From: Hymenobacter coccineus
Lineage (GTDB): Bacteria > Bacteroidota > Bacteroidia > Cytophagales > Hymenobacteraceae
Direction: 5' to 3'
Length of the DNA: 49,025 nucleotides
Assembly: GCF_001816125.1 (NCBI RefSeq)
Contig: NZ_MDZA01000144.1
Coordinates: 1-49,025, forward strand
Shown here: in pieces, positions 1 through 8,614 of the stretch
How the letters are laid out: every line of letters begins with the position of its first letter
Numbering within the stretch: the stretch's first letter is position 1
The notes under the pieces: model-generated
The model's database searches: none
What the model saw: only the letters and a program-made list of their open reading frames with translations
What the model was told of the DNA's origin: nothing
Position numbers and translations under genes: made by a program

Positions 1-4
1 GGGC

Positions 5-12
5 TACCTTCG
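5..12 (+). promoter_or_regulatory. Putative -7 promoter box TACCTTCG
   Basis: TACCTTCG differs from the Bacteroidota -7 consensus TAnnTTTG by one base and ends nine bases before the ATG at 22. The same octamer lies upstream of sbcC and of the TPR gene that starts at 47043, which supports a real element. The -33 box would lie outside the window. Confidence 0.45.
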
Positions 13-21
13 CCCCCGATT

Positions 22-1266
22 ATGCTGCACCACAACATCTGCATCCTGGGCGCGGGGCCCGGCGGGGCCACCGCCGCCCTGCACCTGGCCAACGCCGGCC
101 AGCCCTGCCTGCTGCTCGACCGCGCCGCCTTTCCGCGCGACAAGGTGTGCGGCGACGCGCTGAGCGGCAAGGTGTTGATGGAGCTCAAGCGCATCGACGA
201 AACGCTGCCGGCCAAGTTGGGGGCCCTGCCCACGCAGGTGCCAAGCTGGGGCATCGACTTCTTCGCGCCCAACGGCCGCCGCCTGGCCATTCCCTTCAAG
301 CCCAAGTTCGACAAGGCCACCGACCGGGCCGCCGGCCACGTGGCCAAGCGCATCGATTTCGACAACTTCCTGGTGGAGGAAGTGCGCCGGCGACCCGAAA
401 TCGACTTCCGCGAAAACGTGGACGTGGCCCGCACCGAGCGCACGCCCGACGGCGGCTGGCAGCTGTTCGACAAGGCCGGCCAGGAAGTAGCTACCTGCCG
501 CCTGCTGCTGGTGGCCAATGGGGCCCAGTCGGCGTTTGCGCGCCAGGTGGCCGGCCACGCCCTCGAGCCCGACCACCACTGCGCTGGCCTGCGCACCTAC
601 TACCGGGGCGTGGCGGGCCTCAGCCCCGACAACTTCATCGAGCTGCACTTCCTCAAAGACTTTTTGCCCGGCTACCTGTGGGTGTTTCCGCTGCCCAACG
701 GCGAGGCCAACGTGGGCGTGGGCATGCTCTCGAAGACGGTGGCGGCCAAAAAAATTAACCTGCGCCAGCGGCTCGACGAGATTCTGGCCACCCACCCGGC
801 CCTGGCCCCGCGCTTCGCGCAGGCCGAGCGGCTGGGGCCTGTGCGCGGCTTCGGGCTGCCGCTGGGCTCGAAGCGGCGGGCGCTGTCGGGGCCCCAGTAC
901 CTGCTGCTCGGCGACGCCGGCTCGCTCATCGACCCGTTCTCGGGCGAAGGCATTTCGCACGCCATGGTGAGCGGGCGCCACGCCGCCGTGTGGGCCGCCC
1001 AGGCCGTGGCCAGCGGCGATTTCAGCCCAAAATTCCTCCAGAACTACGACAAGGCCGTGTACAACCGCCTCTGGCAGGAGCTGCGCCTGAGCCGCGCCAT
1101 GCAGCGGTTGCTCAACTTCCCCAGCCTGTTCAACATCGTGGCCAACCGCGCCGCCAACAACCCCACGCTGGCCGAAACCCTCTCCGCCATGTTCCTCGAC
1201 CTGGACCTGCGCGAGCGGCTGCGCAAACCCAGCTTCTACTTCAAGCTACTGTTCGGCGGGAAGTGA
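22..1266 (+). CDS. Geranylgeranyl-reductase-family FAD-dependent oxidoreductase
   Basis: A 414-residue flavoprotein of the geranylgeranyl reductase / FixC-like group, which reduces or oxidises hydrophobic substrates such as isoprenoid chains at the membrane face. The N-terminus has the FAD Rossmann motif GAGPGG (residues 10-15) and an acidic residue at D33 for the FAD ribose. It is followed by DKVCGD (40-45), which is typical of this family. A second FAD motif, GDAGSLIDPFSGEGI, starts near residue 297. Length is normal for the family. The ATG at 22 fits because a -7 box lies just upstream and the Rossmann strand begins at residue 5. The gene faces a TPR lipoprotein gene across a hairpin element. 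The substrate cannot be told from sequence; menaquinone or carotenoid tailoring, or a halogenase-like role, are possible. Confidence 0.85.
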   Translation: MLHHNICILGAGPGGATAALHLANAGQPCLLLDRAAFPRDKVCGDALSGKVLMELKRIDETLPAKLGALPTQVPSWGIDFFAPNGRRLAIPFKPKFDKATDRAAGHVAKRIDFDNFLVEEVRRRPEIDFRENVDVARTERTPDGGWQLFDKAGQEVATCRLLLVANGAQSAFARQVAGHALEPDHHCAGLRTYYRGVAGLSPDNFIELHFLKDFLPGYLWVFPLPNGEANVGVGMLSKTVAAKKINLRQRLDEILATHPALAPRFAQAERLGPVRGFGLPLGSKRRALSGPQYLLLGDAGSLIDPFSGEGISHAMVSGRHAAVWAAQAVASGDFSPKFLQNYDKAVYNRLWQELRLSRAMQRLLNFPSLFNIVANRAANNPTLAETLSAMFLDLDLRERLRKPSFYFKLLFGGK

Positions 1267-1394
1267 TTTTTAGGGCCCCCAGGCGGTCATGCTGAACGCA
1301 GTGAAGCACCACTATCGCAGCAGTAGACAATGATTGCTAGCGCAGTAGAGATGCTTCGGCTGCGCTCGGTATGACCGCCTGGGGCCCCTAAAAG
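1267..1394. repeat. Intergenic hairpin element (ATGCTGAGCG family), likely bidirectional terminator
   Basis: Long imperfect inverted repeat filling the gap between two convergent genes. The left arm runs from TTTTTAGGGCCCCCAGGCGG through GTCATGCTGAACGCAG. The right arm mirrors it as GCTGCGCTCGGTATGACC followed by GCCTGGGGCCCCTAAAA. Related elements lie at 11191-11269 and 43527-43630. The A/T-flanked GC stem could stop transcription from both sides. Confidence 0.75.
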
Positions 1395-1410
1395 CAAGCC
1401 CAAACGCGCG

Positions 1411-2331
1411 TTAGTGCCGGGGAACCGTGGGGCGCGGGGCGCGCATGGGCGCGACCTTGATGGGCTCTTTACCGTCGTGGCCCACGTAGCGGCGCAGGCT
1501 TTTGGCGGCGTTGGGGTTGAGGTCGGTGGCGTGCTCCAGGTCGCGGCGGGCCTCGGGCATTTTGTCGAACGAGGCGTAGCTGATGCCGCGGTACTCCCAG
1601 GCGTCGGCGTAGGCCGAATCGATTTGGATGGCGTGGGTGAAATCGGCCACGGCGGGCTTGTACTGGAGCATCTGCATCTTGGCCACGCCGCGGCCGAAGA
1701 ACGATTCCTTGTCGTCGGGCCGGTAGCGGAGGGCCCCGGCGAAGTCGGCTGAAGCGGCCTTGTACTTCTTCATCATCAAGTGGTTCACGCCGCGGTTGTA
1801 GTAGGCGTCGGGGTTGTTGCGCTGGTAGCGCAAGGCGGCCGAGTAGTCGAGCTGGGCGGCGGGGTACTCGTGCAGGTAGCTCTTGGCCTTGGCGCGCTGG
1901 AGCAGGGCGGCGGCATCCTTGGGGTTGTTCTCGAGGGCGGCGTCGGCCGTGGCTAGCATCTGGCGGTACTCGGCGCCGGTCATTTTCTTCTCGCGGCTGC
2001 GCTCAGCCGAAATCTCGCGGGCCGTGGGGGCCCCGGCGCTGGCGCCCTCGGTAGCCAGCACGCCGGCGCGGACGTCAGGGGCCGAGCGGGCCGCGCCGGT
2101 TGAGTCAACGGCCGGTACCGTTGGCGCGTCGGCCGCCGCAGCTGGTGCGTTGGCCAGTGTATCGGCGGGTGCGGCTGGCGCACTAGCCATTGCAGCTGGA
2201 GTGGTAAGCGCCACAGATTGCGCGCGCGTCACCACGGTGGTAGACCGCTCCTTTTCGGAGCTGGCGGCGCAGTTGGTGAGGGCCCCCAGCAGGCCCAGGG
2301 CCGCCAGTGAAAATGGAGTCGAAATGCGCAT
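1411..2331 (-). CDS. TPR-repeat lipoprotein
   Basis: 306 residues. The start at 2331 is chosen because it gives a lipoprotein signal, MRISTPFSLAALGLLGALTN followed by Cys; the open frame extends further upstream but only as low-complexity sequence. An Ala/Pro-rich linker of about 90 residues follows. Three to four tetratricopeptide units occupy roughly residues 115-285 (for example DAAALLQRAKAKSYL and PDAYYNRGVNHLMMKKY). Such proteins are tethered to a membrane, usually the outer one, and act as protein-protein scaffolds. The gene is divergent from lpdA with about 215 bases between starts. No partner is evident, so the specific role is unknown. Confidence 0.8.
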   Translation of the reverse strand: MRISTPFSLAALGLLGALTNCAASSEKERSTTVVTRAQSVALTTPAAMASAPAAPADTLANAPAAAADAPTVPAVDSTGAARSAPDVRAGVLATEGASAGAPTAREISAERSREKKMTGAEYRQMLATADAALENNPKDAAALLQRAKAKSYLHEYPAAQLDYSAALRYQRNNPDAYYNRGVNHLMMKKYKAASADFAGALRYRPDDKESFFGRGVAKMQMLQYKPAVADFTHAIQIDSAYADAWEYRGISYASFDKMPEARRDLEHATDLNPNAAKSLRRYVGHDGKEPIKVAPMRAPRPTVPRH

Positions 2332-2480
2332 AGGGAAAGGAAAAAGTGAACCGTTTTGGCCGGAGCGGCTAAAACCGGGCCTTATACGGCCAAGTGCGCC
2401 CGGCGGCTGTCCGGCTTCTGAAGAAGCGCGGGCACGTTCGGGGCCCCGGCGGGGTTTAGGAGCGGGCCGGGGTGCGCGGC

Positions 2481-2488
2481 TATCTTTG
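2481..2488 (+). promoter_or_regulatory. Putative -7 promoter box of lpdA (TATCTTTG)
   Basis: TATCTTTG matches the Bacteroidota -7 consensus TAnnTTTG exactly and lies 60 bases before the lpdA ATG. No clear TTTG-type -33 box is seen at the expected distance. Confidence 0.55.
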
Positions 2489-2548
2489 CGCACCGGCCGG
2501 GGCGGCGGCCGGGCGGCGATTTTCCTTTCTCTTCTTTCGTAAGACTTT

Positions 2549-3943
2549 ATGGCATTGCAATTTGATTTGGTGGTGGTGGGCAGCGGCCCGGGCGGCTACG
2601 TGGCGGCCATTCGGGCGTCGCAGCTGGGGCTGAAAGTAGGTGTAATTGAGCGCGAAAGTCTCGGCGGCATCTGCCTCAACTGGGGCTGCATTCCCACCAA
2701 AGCGCTGCTGAAATCGGCGCAAGTATTCGAGTATTTCCACCACGCCGCCGACTACGGCCTGAGTGCTGAGGGCGTAGGCTTCGACTTTGCCAAGGTGGTG
2801 CAGCGCAGCCGCGGCGTGGCCGACGGCATGAGCAAGGGCATCAACTTCCTGTTCAAAAAGAACAAGATCGAAGCCGTGATGGGTGTGGGCAAACTGGTGG
2901 CCCCCGGCAAGGTGGAAGTCATCAAGGCCGATGGCACCAAGGAAACCGTCGAAGCCAAGAGCATCATCCTGGCCACCGGCACCCGCGCCCGCCAACTGCC
3001 CAACCTGCCGATTGACGACAAGAAAATCATCGGCTACCGCAAGGCCATGACCCTGGAGCAGATGCCCAAGAAAATGGTGGTAGTGGGCTCGGGCGCCATC
3101 GGCGTCGAGTTTGCCTACTTCTACCGCACCATGGGCGCGGAGGTCACCATCGTAGAGTTTATGCCCCGCATTGTGCCGGTGGAGGACGAAGAGATTTCGC
3201 GCCAGATGGAGAAATCCTACCGCAAAATCGGCATCAACGTGCTCACCAGCGCCGAAGTGACGAAGGTGGACACCACCGGCCCCGGTTGCGTGGTGACCGT
3301 GAAAACGGCCAAGGGCGAAGAGCAAATCAGCTGCGACGTGGTGCTCAGCGCCGTGGGCATCCAGACCAACATCGAGAACATCGGCCTCGAAGAGCTGGGC
3401 ATCAAAACCGAGCGCGGCCGCGTGTTGGTGGACGACTTTTACCAGACCAACGTGCCCGGCGTGTACGCCATCGGCGACATCGTGCCGGGCCCCGCGCTGG
3501 CCCACGTGGCCTCGGCCGAGGGCATCATCTGCGTCGAGAAAATCGCCGGCCACCACCCCGAGCCGCTCAATTACCAGAACATCCCCGGCTGCACCTACGC
3601 CTCGCCCGAAATCGCCAGCGTGGGCTACACCGAAGCCGAAGCCAAGGCCAAGGGCTACGACATCCTGGTGGGCAAGTTCCCGTTCTCGGCCTCGGGCAAG
3701 GCCAGCGCCGCCGGCGCCAAAGACGGCTTCGTGAAGGTCATCTTCGACAAGAAGTACGGCGAGTGGCTGGGGGCCCACATGATTGGGGCCAACGTGACCG
3801 AGCTGATTGCCGAAGTAGTGGTGGCCCGCAAGCTCGAAACCACTGGCCACGAAATCATCAAATCGGTGCACCCGCACCCCACCATGAGCGAGGCCATCAT
3901 GGAAGCCGCCGCCGCTGCCTACGGCGAAGTGATTCACCTGTAA
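2549..3943 (+). CDS. lpdA: Dihydrolipoamide dehydrogenase (E3)
   Basis: 464 residues, the usual length for E3, the FAD enzyme that reoxidises dihydrolipoamide of the pyruvate and 2-oxoglutarate dehydrogenase and glycine cleavage complexes with NAD+. FAD motif GSGPGG at 11-16. The redox-active disulfide is GGICLNWGCIPTK with C42 and C47. The NAD motif GSGAIG follows in the middle. The C-terminal interface has HPHPTMSE (441-448), whose histidine-glutamate pair serves as the catalytic base. All key residues are present. The gene is monocistronic: a -7 box precedes it and a strong terminator follows within 30 bases. No E1 or E2 genes are nearby, which is common in Bacteroidota. Confidence 0.97.
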   Translation: MALQFDLVVVGSGPGGYVAAIRASQLGLKVGVIERESLGGICLNWGCIPTKALLKSAQVFEYFHHAADYGLSAEGVGFDFAKVVQRSRGVADGMSKGINFLFKKNKIEAVMGVGKLVAPGKVEVIKADGTKETVEAKSIILATGTRARQLPNLPIDDKKIIGYRKAMTLEQMPKKMVVVGSGAIGVEFAYFYRTMGAEVTIVEFMPRIVPVEDEEISRQMEKSYRKIGINVLTSAEVTKVDTTGPGCVVTVKTAKGEEQISCDVVLSAVGIQTNIENIGLEELGIKTERGRVLVDDFYQTNVPGVYAIGDIVPGPALAHVASAEGIICVEKIAGHHPEPLNYQNIPGCTYASPEIASVGYTEAEAKAKGYDILVGKFPFSASGKASAAGAKDGFVKVIFDKKYGEWLGAHMIGANVTELIAEVVVARKLETTGHEIIKSVHPHPTMSEAIMEAAAAAYGEVIHL

Positions 3944-3966
3944 GCTTTTCAGCTGCTAGTAACTCT

Positions 3967-4004
3967 AGGGGCCCCGGCTGCATCGCGCAGCCGGGGCCCT
4001 TTTG
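3967..4004 (+). terminator. Rho-independent terminator after lpdA
   Basis: A 12-bp perfect stem, GGGCCCCGGCTG paired with CAGCCGGGGCCC, with a 7-base loop and a short T run (TTTT). It starts 24 bases after the lpdA stop. Confidence 0.85.
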
Positions 4005-4057
4005 CTTGGGCTAGAATCGTAGTGTTGCTTTGCAAATAATTACCCTTGCGTTTCTCG

Positions 4058-5042
4058 ATGACTCCCGCCGAAAACATCCTGCTTTACCAGGCCCCTAATG
4101 GGCAAACCTAGCTCGAAGTGCAGCTCGACCACGAAACCGTGTGGTTGACGCAGGCGCAGATGGCGGAGTTATTCGCTGTTTCCCGCCCTAATATAACGCT
4201 GCACTTGCGCAACGTGTTCAAGGAAGGAGAGTTAGACGAAATTTCAGTTGGTAAGGAATCCTTACTAACTGCTACCGACGGTAAGCAGTACAGTACTAAA
4301 TACTACAACCTCGACGTCATCATCTCCGTCGGCTACCGGGTGAAATCGTTGCGCGGGACGCACTTCCGGCAGTGGGCTACGGGCGTGCTACGCCAGTACC
4401 TGGTGCAAGGCTACGCGCTGAACGACAAGCGCCTGCGCGAAAGCGCCCGCCAACTGGCCGACCTCAAGCGGCTGGTGCAACTGCAAGGTGAAGTGGCGGC
4501 CAACCAAGAGCTGACTTCGGACCAATCGAATGCTTTGCTGCGCGTGCTGGGCGACTACGCCAGGGCCCTCGACGTGCTCGACCAGTACGACCACCAGCGC
4601 CTGCAAGTGCGCGGCACTGCTTCGGATGAGCCGTTTGAATTGACTTACGAAGCCGGCCTGGAGGCTGTGGAAGGACTGCGTAAGCAATTTGGCGGCAGCG
4701 CTTTGTTTGGGCGGGAAAAGGATGCGTCGTTCCAAAGCTCGGTACGTACCATTTACCAAAGTTTCGGCGGCGAGGACTTGTACCGAGCGTGGAGGAAAAG
4801 GCGGCCAACCTACTGTACTTTGTGGTGAAAAACCACTCGTTTTCCGACGGCAACAAGCGCATTGCGGCTTTTCTATTCGTGTGGTTTCTCGACCGCAACC
4901 GCTGCCTCTACCATCCCGATGGCTCACGCCGGCTGGCTGAAACGCTCTGGTGGCCCTCACGTTGCTCATCGCTGAAAGCAAGCCCGAGGACAAAGCCACA
5001 ATGGTTACGCTGGTGGTGAATCTGATTAACCAGGATAATTAA
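4058..5042 (+). pseudogene. RhuM-Fic family protein, decayed by a nonsense codon and two frameshifts
   Basis: The ancestral start is the ATG at 4058 (MTPAENILLYQAPNGQT), broken by TAG at 4109-4111, after which the same frame resumes with LEVQLDHETVWLTQAQMAEL, the RhuM/DNA-binding N-terminus. The frame holds through a coiled linker to FGGEDLY near 4780. There a missing base shifts it, and the Fic core continues in another frame as VEEKAANLLYFVVKNHSF then SDGNKRIAAF (about 4790-4870), containing the HxFx(D/E)GN(K/R)R-like Fic motif. A second missing base near 4945 moves the tail (ALVALTLLIAESKPEDKA... ending NLINQDN) to the third frame, which stops at 5040-5042. Fic enzymes transfer AMP or related groups to target proteins. 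Three independent lesions make expression of an intact enzyme unlikely, although a 236-residue N-terminal fragment could be made from an internal start. Confidence 0.88.
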
Positions 5043-5066
5043 ACGCGGTATTCGAAGCAGGACGTC

Positions 5067-6071
5067 TTACTGGGGGAGGGCTACCACCGCCGCGTTGAAG
5101 TTTAAGTTTTTGAGAATTGGCGCCAGATGCGCATCAAGCTGGGTTTTTTCGTTGAGAAAACCCAGCGTGTTTTCCTGTTCCAAATTCCAAGTGACGAGGT
5201 AGTGCAGCTGGCCGGGAGCTACTGTGAATAAGTAGCGGGTGGTGCGCAAGCCGCTGCTGGGGCCCGGACTAGCAATTTTGTGCAGGCTTTCCACCCGGGT
5301 TTCACTGCCGTACCACTTGCTGGACGTGAACTCGTACTTGTACAAGGCGTAGCGGCCGGGTGGCAGGGCGCAGCAAAACGTGTTTTGCTTGCGGGAGCGG
5401 AGCGGCGGCTTTACTTCAATGCGGACGGATTTGCCCGTGGTTAGGTTTGCCAGCCGCACGTACTGGCCAAGCCCACCGCTTTCGAAACCCAGGCGCTGAA
5501 TGAAGCTGCCGTACACAATGCCTTTGTCGGACGGGAATATGCGTCGGTCGGCGCCCCACACGGGGGCGGGTAGTGCCACCTTGTTGAAAGCGGGAATTTC
5601 CAACGAGTCGCCGGCCGCCGCAAGGTTCAGGTTAAAATTGACGGGAATGGTGAACGAGACGCGGACGCCGCGGCCGTTTTGCGTGCCGGGCCGCCATTGG
5701 ATTGAGTCCAACCGGTGCGCGTTGCGCAGCACTTCGGCGTCGATGTCGGCGCGTATGCCCTGTACGAGCTTGATGTCGACGGCATGACCCTGGGCATCAA
5801 CCGCGAATGAGAAAAACGCCCGGCCTTGCACGCTGCCGTCCCGGGCAAGTTGGCGGGCGGGCCCCAGGCCATCGTTAATAAATTTTACAATCCGCTCGTT
5901 ATTCGAGCGGGTGCTGTCGCCAGGTTCGAGCCCCGGAAACTGTGGCATGCGTTCTACATAAACGTATTTTTTGGTCTCAGCATTGGCCTTGCCTAGAACA
6001 GACTGGCCAAAAGCGTTGCCAACCGATAACGATGCTAAAAAACCACCAAAAAGAATAAAAGTATAGCGCAT
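5067..6071 (-). CDS. Secreted TonB-C-terminal-domain protein
   Basis: 334 residues. Signal peptide MRYTFILFGGFLASLSVGNA ending near FGQ. The segment YVERMPQFPGLEPGDS is the usual lead-in to Bacteroidota TonB_C domains, and residues about 60-150 show the domain core (RAFFSFAVDAQGHAVDIKLV, then DSIQWRPGTQNGRGVRVSFTIPV). A second unrecognised beta-rich half follows. There is no proline-rich spanning region or membrane anchor as in a true TonB, so it is probably a periplasmic or outer-membrane-facing protein that borrowed the fold. The EamA transporter gene lies 34 bases upstream on the same strand, so the two may be co-transcribed. Confidence 0.75.
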   Translation of the reverse strand: MRYTFILFGGFLASLSVGNAFGQSVLGKANAETKKYVYVERMPQFPGLEPGDSTRSNNERIVKFINDGLGPARQLARDGSVQGRAFFSFAVDAQGHAVDIKLVQGIRADIDAEVLRNAHRLDSIQWRPGTQNGRGVRVSFTIPVNFNLNLAAAGDSLEIPAFNKVALPAPVWGADRRIFPSDKGIVYGSFIQRLGFESGGLGQYVRLANLTTGKSVRIEVKPPLRSRKQNTFCCALPPGRYALYKYEFTSSKWYGSETRVESLHKIASPGPSSGLRTTRYLFTVAPGQLHYLVTWNLEQENTLGFLNEKTQLDAHLAPILKNLNFNAAVVALPQ

Positions 6072-6105
6072 AATGGCCTAATATAGGCCACCAGGGGCAC
6101 AATTT

Positions 6106-7038
6106 TCAGTCCTGCGCTTCCAGTACCCCAGTTGGCGCTGGGGCCCCGGCTTTAGGCTTTTTGCTCACCAGCCACACGCCTACGAAAATGAGCACGGCCT
6201 GGCCGGCTTTATCCCAGGTGAGGGTGTCTTTGCCCAGGGCCACGGCGATGAGCACGGCCAGCACCGGCTGGAGGTAGATGTAGACGCCGAGCAGGGCAGG
6301 GGAGGCGTACTTCAGAGCCCAGTTGTTCAGCAAGTAGGCCAGGATGGTGAGGAAGAACACCATGTAGAGCACCTCGGCCCAGATTTTGGGCGGGAAGTGG
6401 GCGTAGTCGGTGGCCAGGGCTTCGCGCCAGCCAAAGGGCACTGCCACCAGGGCCCCTATCAGGAAGATGCGCCCCAGCACCGTGAAGGGGTGGTACTTAC
6501 GCATGAGCGGGGCCACCAGCACCAGGTACAGCCCGAAGAACGTGGCGTTGAGCAGGATGTAGATGTTGCCCAGCGTGGCGTGCGGGTACACTGCCGCCTG
6601 CGCCGGCCGGGTGAGGATGAGCGCCGCCGCGCCGCCTGCCCCCACCAGGATGCCCAGCAGCCGGTAAAGAGTAATCTTTTCGCGCAGCAGCACGGCCGAG
6701 GCCACTACTACGACGATGGGCGAGATGGTTTGGAGCAGCGAGGCCGAGATGGGCGACGTGTAGTTCAGGCCCGAAAAAAACAGCAGCTGGTTGAGCCCGA
6801 TGCCGCTGACGCCGCAGAACAAGGCCCGCAGGTTGTCGGCCCGGCCCTGGATTTTGTCTTGGGGCGCGGCTAGCTGCTTGGCCACTGCGAAGAAGATGGA
6901 GGCCCCCAGCACCCGCAGCGTCACGATGCCGAAGGGGTGCATGTACGCGGGCATCAGGTCTTTGGCCAGGCTGTAGGTAGCGGCGTAGATGAGGGTGACC
7001 AAGAACAGGGCCGCGTGGACGCGGTATTGGTTTTTCAT
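6106..7038 (-). CDS. EamA/DMT-family transporter
   Basis: 310 residues with about ten hydrophobic segments forming two EamA repeats. This is the drug/metabolite transporter superfamily, which usually exports amino acids or other small metabolites across the inner membrane. The start at 7038 gives a normal N-terminus (MKNQYRVHAALFLVTLIYAA) leading into the first membrane helix. Typical features include the conserved proline-rich third helix, LNYTSPISASLLQTISPIVV, and the second-repeat segment GVYIYLQPVLAVLIA. The C-terminus is short and charged. It is divergent from rarA, and both starts flank an 18-bp inverted repeat. The substrate is unknown. Confidence 0.9.
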   Translation of the reverse strand: MKNQYRVHAALFLVTLIYAATYSLAKDLMPAYMHPFGIVTLRVLGASIFFAVAKQLAAPQDKIQGRADNLRALFCGVSGIGLNQLLFFSGLNYTSPISASLLQTISPIVVVVASAVLLREKITLYRLLGILVGAGGAAALILTRPAQAAVYPHATLGNIYILLNATFFGLYLVLVAPLMRKYHPFTVLGRIFLIGALVAVPFGWREALATDYAHFPPKIWAEVLYMVFFLTILAYLLNNWALKYASPALLGVYIYLQPVLAVLIAVALGKDTLTWDKAGQAVLIFVGVWLVSKKPKAGAPAPTGVLEAQD

Positions 7039-7059
7039 GGGGGATTGGGGCGGCGCGGG

Positions 7060-7122
7060 GCGAACTTTGTGGCGTGCGCTGGGGCCTAGCAATGGGGCCC
7101 CGGTGCACGCCACAAAGTTCGC
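7060..7122. promoter_or_regulatory. Divergent promoter region with perfect 18-bp inverted repeat
   Basis: GCGAACTTTGTGGCGTGC (7060-7077) is repeated in exact inverted form at 7105-7122, with 27 bases between. Each arm contains an AACTTTG sequence resembling a -7 box. The left arm points toward rarA and the right arm toward the EamA gene, so the site could be two opposed promoters, an operator, or a hairpin. Confidence 0.5.
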
Positions 7123-7134
7123 GCTCCTTCCGCT

Positions 7135-8463
7135 ATGTCCTCCCTCTTTCCCGACGACGAACCCGCCGCCTTTGCCCCGCTGCCCGGCCCGGGCCCCGAC
7201 GCGCCCCTGGCCGAGCGCCGCCGCCCCCACCGCCTGGCCGACTACGCCGGCCAGCCCCACCTACTGGGGCCCCAGGGCGTGCTCACGCGCTACCTGGCCG
7301 CCGGCCGCATGCCCAGCCTGTTGCTGTGGGGCCCCCCGGGCGTGGGCAAAACCACCCTGGCCCTGCTGCTGGCCAGTGAGTTGAAGCAACCATTCGCCGC
7401 TCTTAGCGCCATCAACGCCGGGGTGAAGGACGTGCGCGAGGTCATCGAGCGGGCCAAGCGGCAGCGCGGCACGGTGCTGTTCATCGACGAGATTCACCGC
7501 TTTAGCAAGGCCCAGCAGGACGCGCTGCTGGGGGCCGTGGAAAATGGGACGATTACCCTAATTGGGGCCACTACCGAAAACCCGTCGTTTGAAGTGATTC
7601 CGGCCTTGCTCTCGCGCTGCCAGGTGTACGTGCTCGAGCCGCTGGGGCCCGACACGCTGCGCGACATCGTGGCCAAGGCCCTGGCCGAAGACGCGGCCCT
7701 GAGCCAGAAAAAGGTCAAAATTAAGGAAGACCACGCCCTGCTGGCCCTGAGCAGCGGCGACGCCCGCAAGCTGCTCAACCTGCTCGAAATTGTGGTGCAA
7801 AGCACGCCGCCCGACAAAAAGGGCCTCGTCACCGTTACCGATGCCGTGGTGCAGCAGGTGGCGCAGCGCCCGCTGGCGCGCTACGACAAGGGCGGCGAAA
7901 TGCACTACGACGTGATTTCGGCCTTCATCAAAAGCATCCGCGGCTCCGACCCCAACGCCGCGCTCTACTACCTGGCCGTGATGCTGGAGGGCGGTGAGGA
8001 CGTGAAATTCATCGCCCGCCGCATGCTCATTCTGGCCTCGGAGGACATCGGCAACGCCAACCCCAACGCCCTGCTGCTGGCCACGAGCTGCTTCCAGGCC
8101 TGCACCGTCATCGGCCTGCCCGAGTCGGATTTAATTCTTAGCCAGACGGTTATCTACCTGGCCACGTCGGAGAAGAGCAATGCCGCCTACACGGCCATCC
8201 GGGCGGCGCAGGCCGAGGTGCGGGCCCGCGGCGTGCACCCGGTGCCGGTGCCGCTGCGCAACGCGCCCACCCGCCTGCTCAAGCAGCTCGGCTATGGCAA
8301 AGAGTACGAGTACTCGCACAACGGCGCGGGCAACTTCGCGGCCCAGGAGTTCCTGCCCGATGCCCTCAGCGGCACCACCTACTACGAGCCGGGCCAGAAC
8401 GCCGCCGAGCAGCGCATCCGCGAGAAGCTGCGCGGTTGGTGGGGTGAGAAGTACAACTACTAA
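7135..8463 (+). CDS. rarA: Replication-associated recombination protein A (AAA+ ATPase)
   Basis: 442 residues, the usual size of RarA/MgsA, a clamp-loader-like AAA+ ATPase that acts at stalled replication forks. Walker A is GPPGVGKTT (66-74) and Walker B is FIDEIH (116-121). The sensor region reads IGATTENPSFEVIPALLSRC, as in RarA/WRNIP1. The C-terminal MgsA tetramerisation part is intact (HYDVISAFIKSIRGSDPNAA onward to a YEPG segment near the end). The ATG at 7135 is the first that gives the usual short leader before the conserved RPHRLADYAGQ. The stop codon forms the first bases of a 42-base inverted repeat. Confidence 0.96.
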   Translation: MSSLFPDDEPAAFAPLPGPGPDAPLAERRRPHRLADYAGQPHLLGPQGVLTRYLAAGRMPSLLLWGPPGVGKTTLALLLASELKQPFAALSAINAGVKDVREVIERAKRQRGTVLFIDEIHRFSKAQQDALLGAVENGTITLIGATTENPSFEVIPALLSRCQVYVLEPLGPDTLRDIVAKALAEDAALSQKKVKIKEDHALLALSSGDARKLLNLLEIVVQSTPPDKKGLVTVTDAVVQQVAQRPLARYDKGGEMHYDVISAFIKSIRGSDPNAALYYLAVMLEGGEDVKFIARRMLILASEDIGNANPNALLLATSCFQACTVIGLPESDLILSQTVIYLATSEKSNAAYTAIRAAQAEVRARGVHPVPVPLRNAPTRLLKQLGYGKEYEYSHNGAGNFAAQEFLPDALSGTTYYEPGQNAAEQRIREKLRGWWGEKYNY

Positions 8464-8502
8464 AATCGCAGATTTCGCAGATTTGGGTTGATTGCGCAGA
8501 TT
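8461..8502 (+). repeat. Left arm of 42-base inverted repeat around a barrel gene
   Basis: The arm begins with the rarA stop codon and contains CGCAGATTT-type tandem units. Its inverted partner at 9335-9376 matches at 40 of 42 positions and ends on the sppA start codon. Confidence 0.85.
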
Positions 8503-8614
8503 CCTGGGGGCCCTAAAGTCGCCGGCCTACCCCACCGATTGAGCCACTGCCGCGGCTGGTGCAAGCATAAAGTTGTTGATTTGAGGAATCATTTGCCCTC
8601 ATCCATAACTTTCC

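Noticed and set aside
2480..3937. Long open frame on the minus strand opposite lpdA
   Set aside because: It mirrors lpdA codons, is His/Gly/Val rich without any domain, and is a usual product of high-GC third positions.
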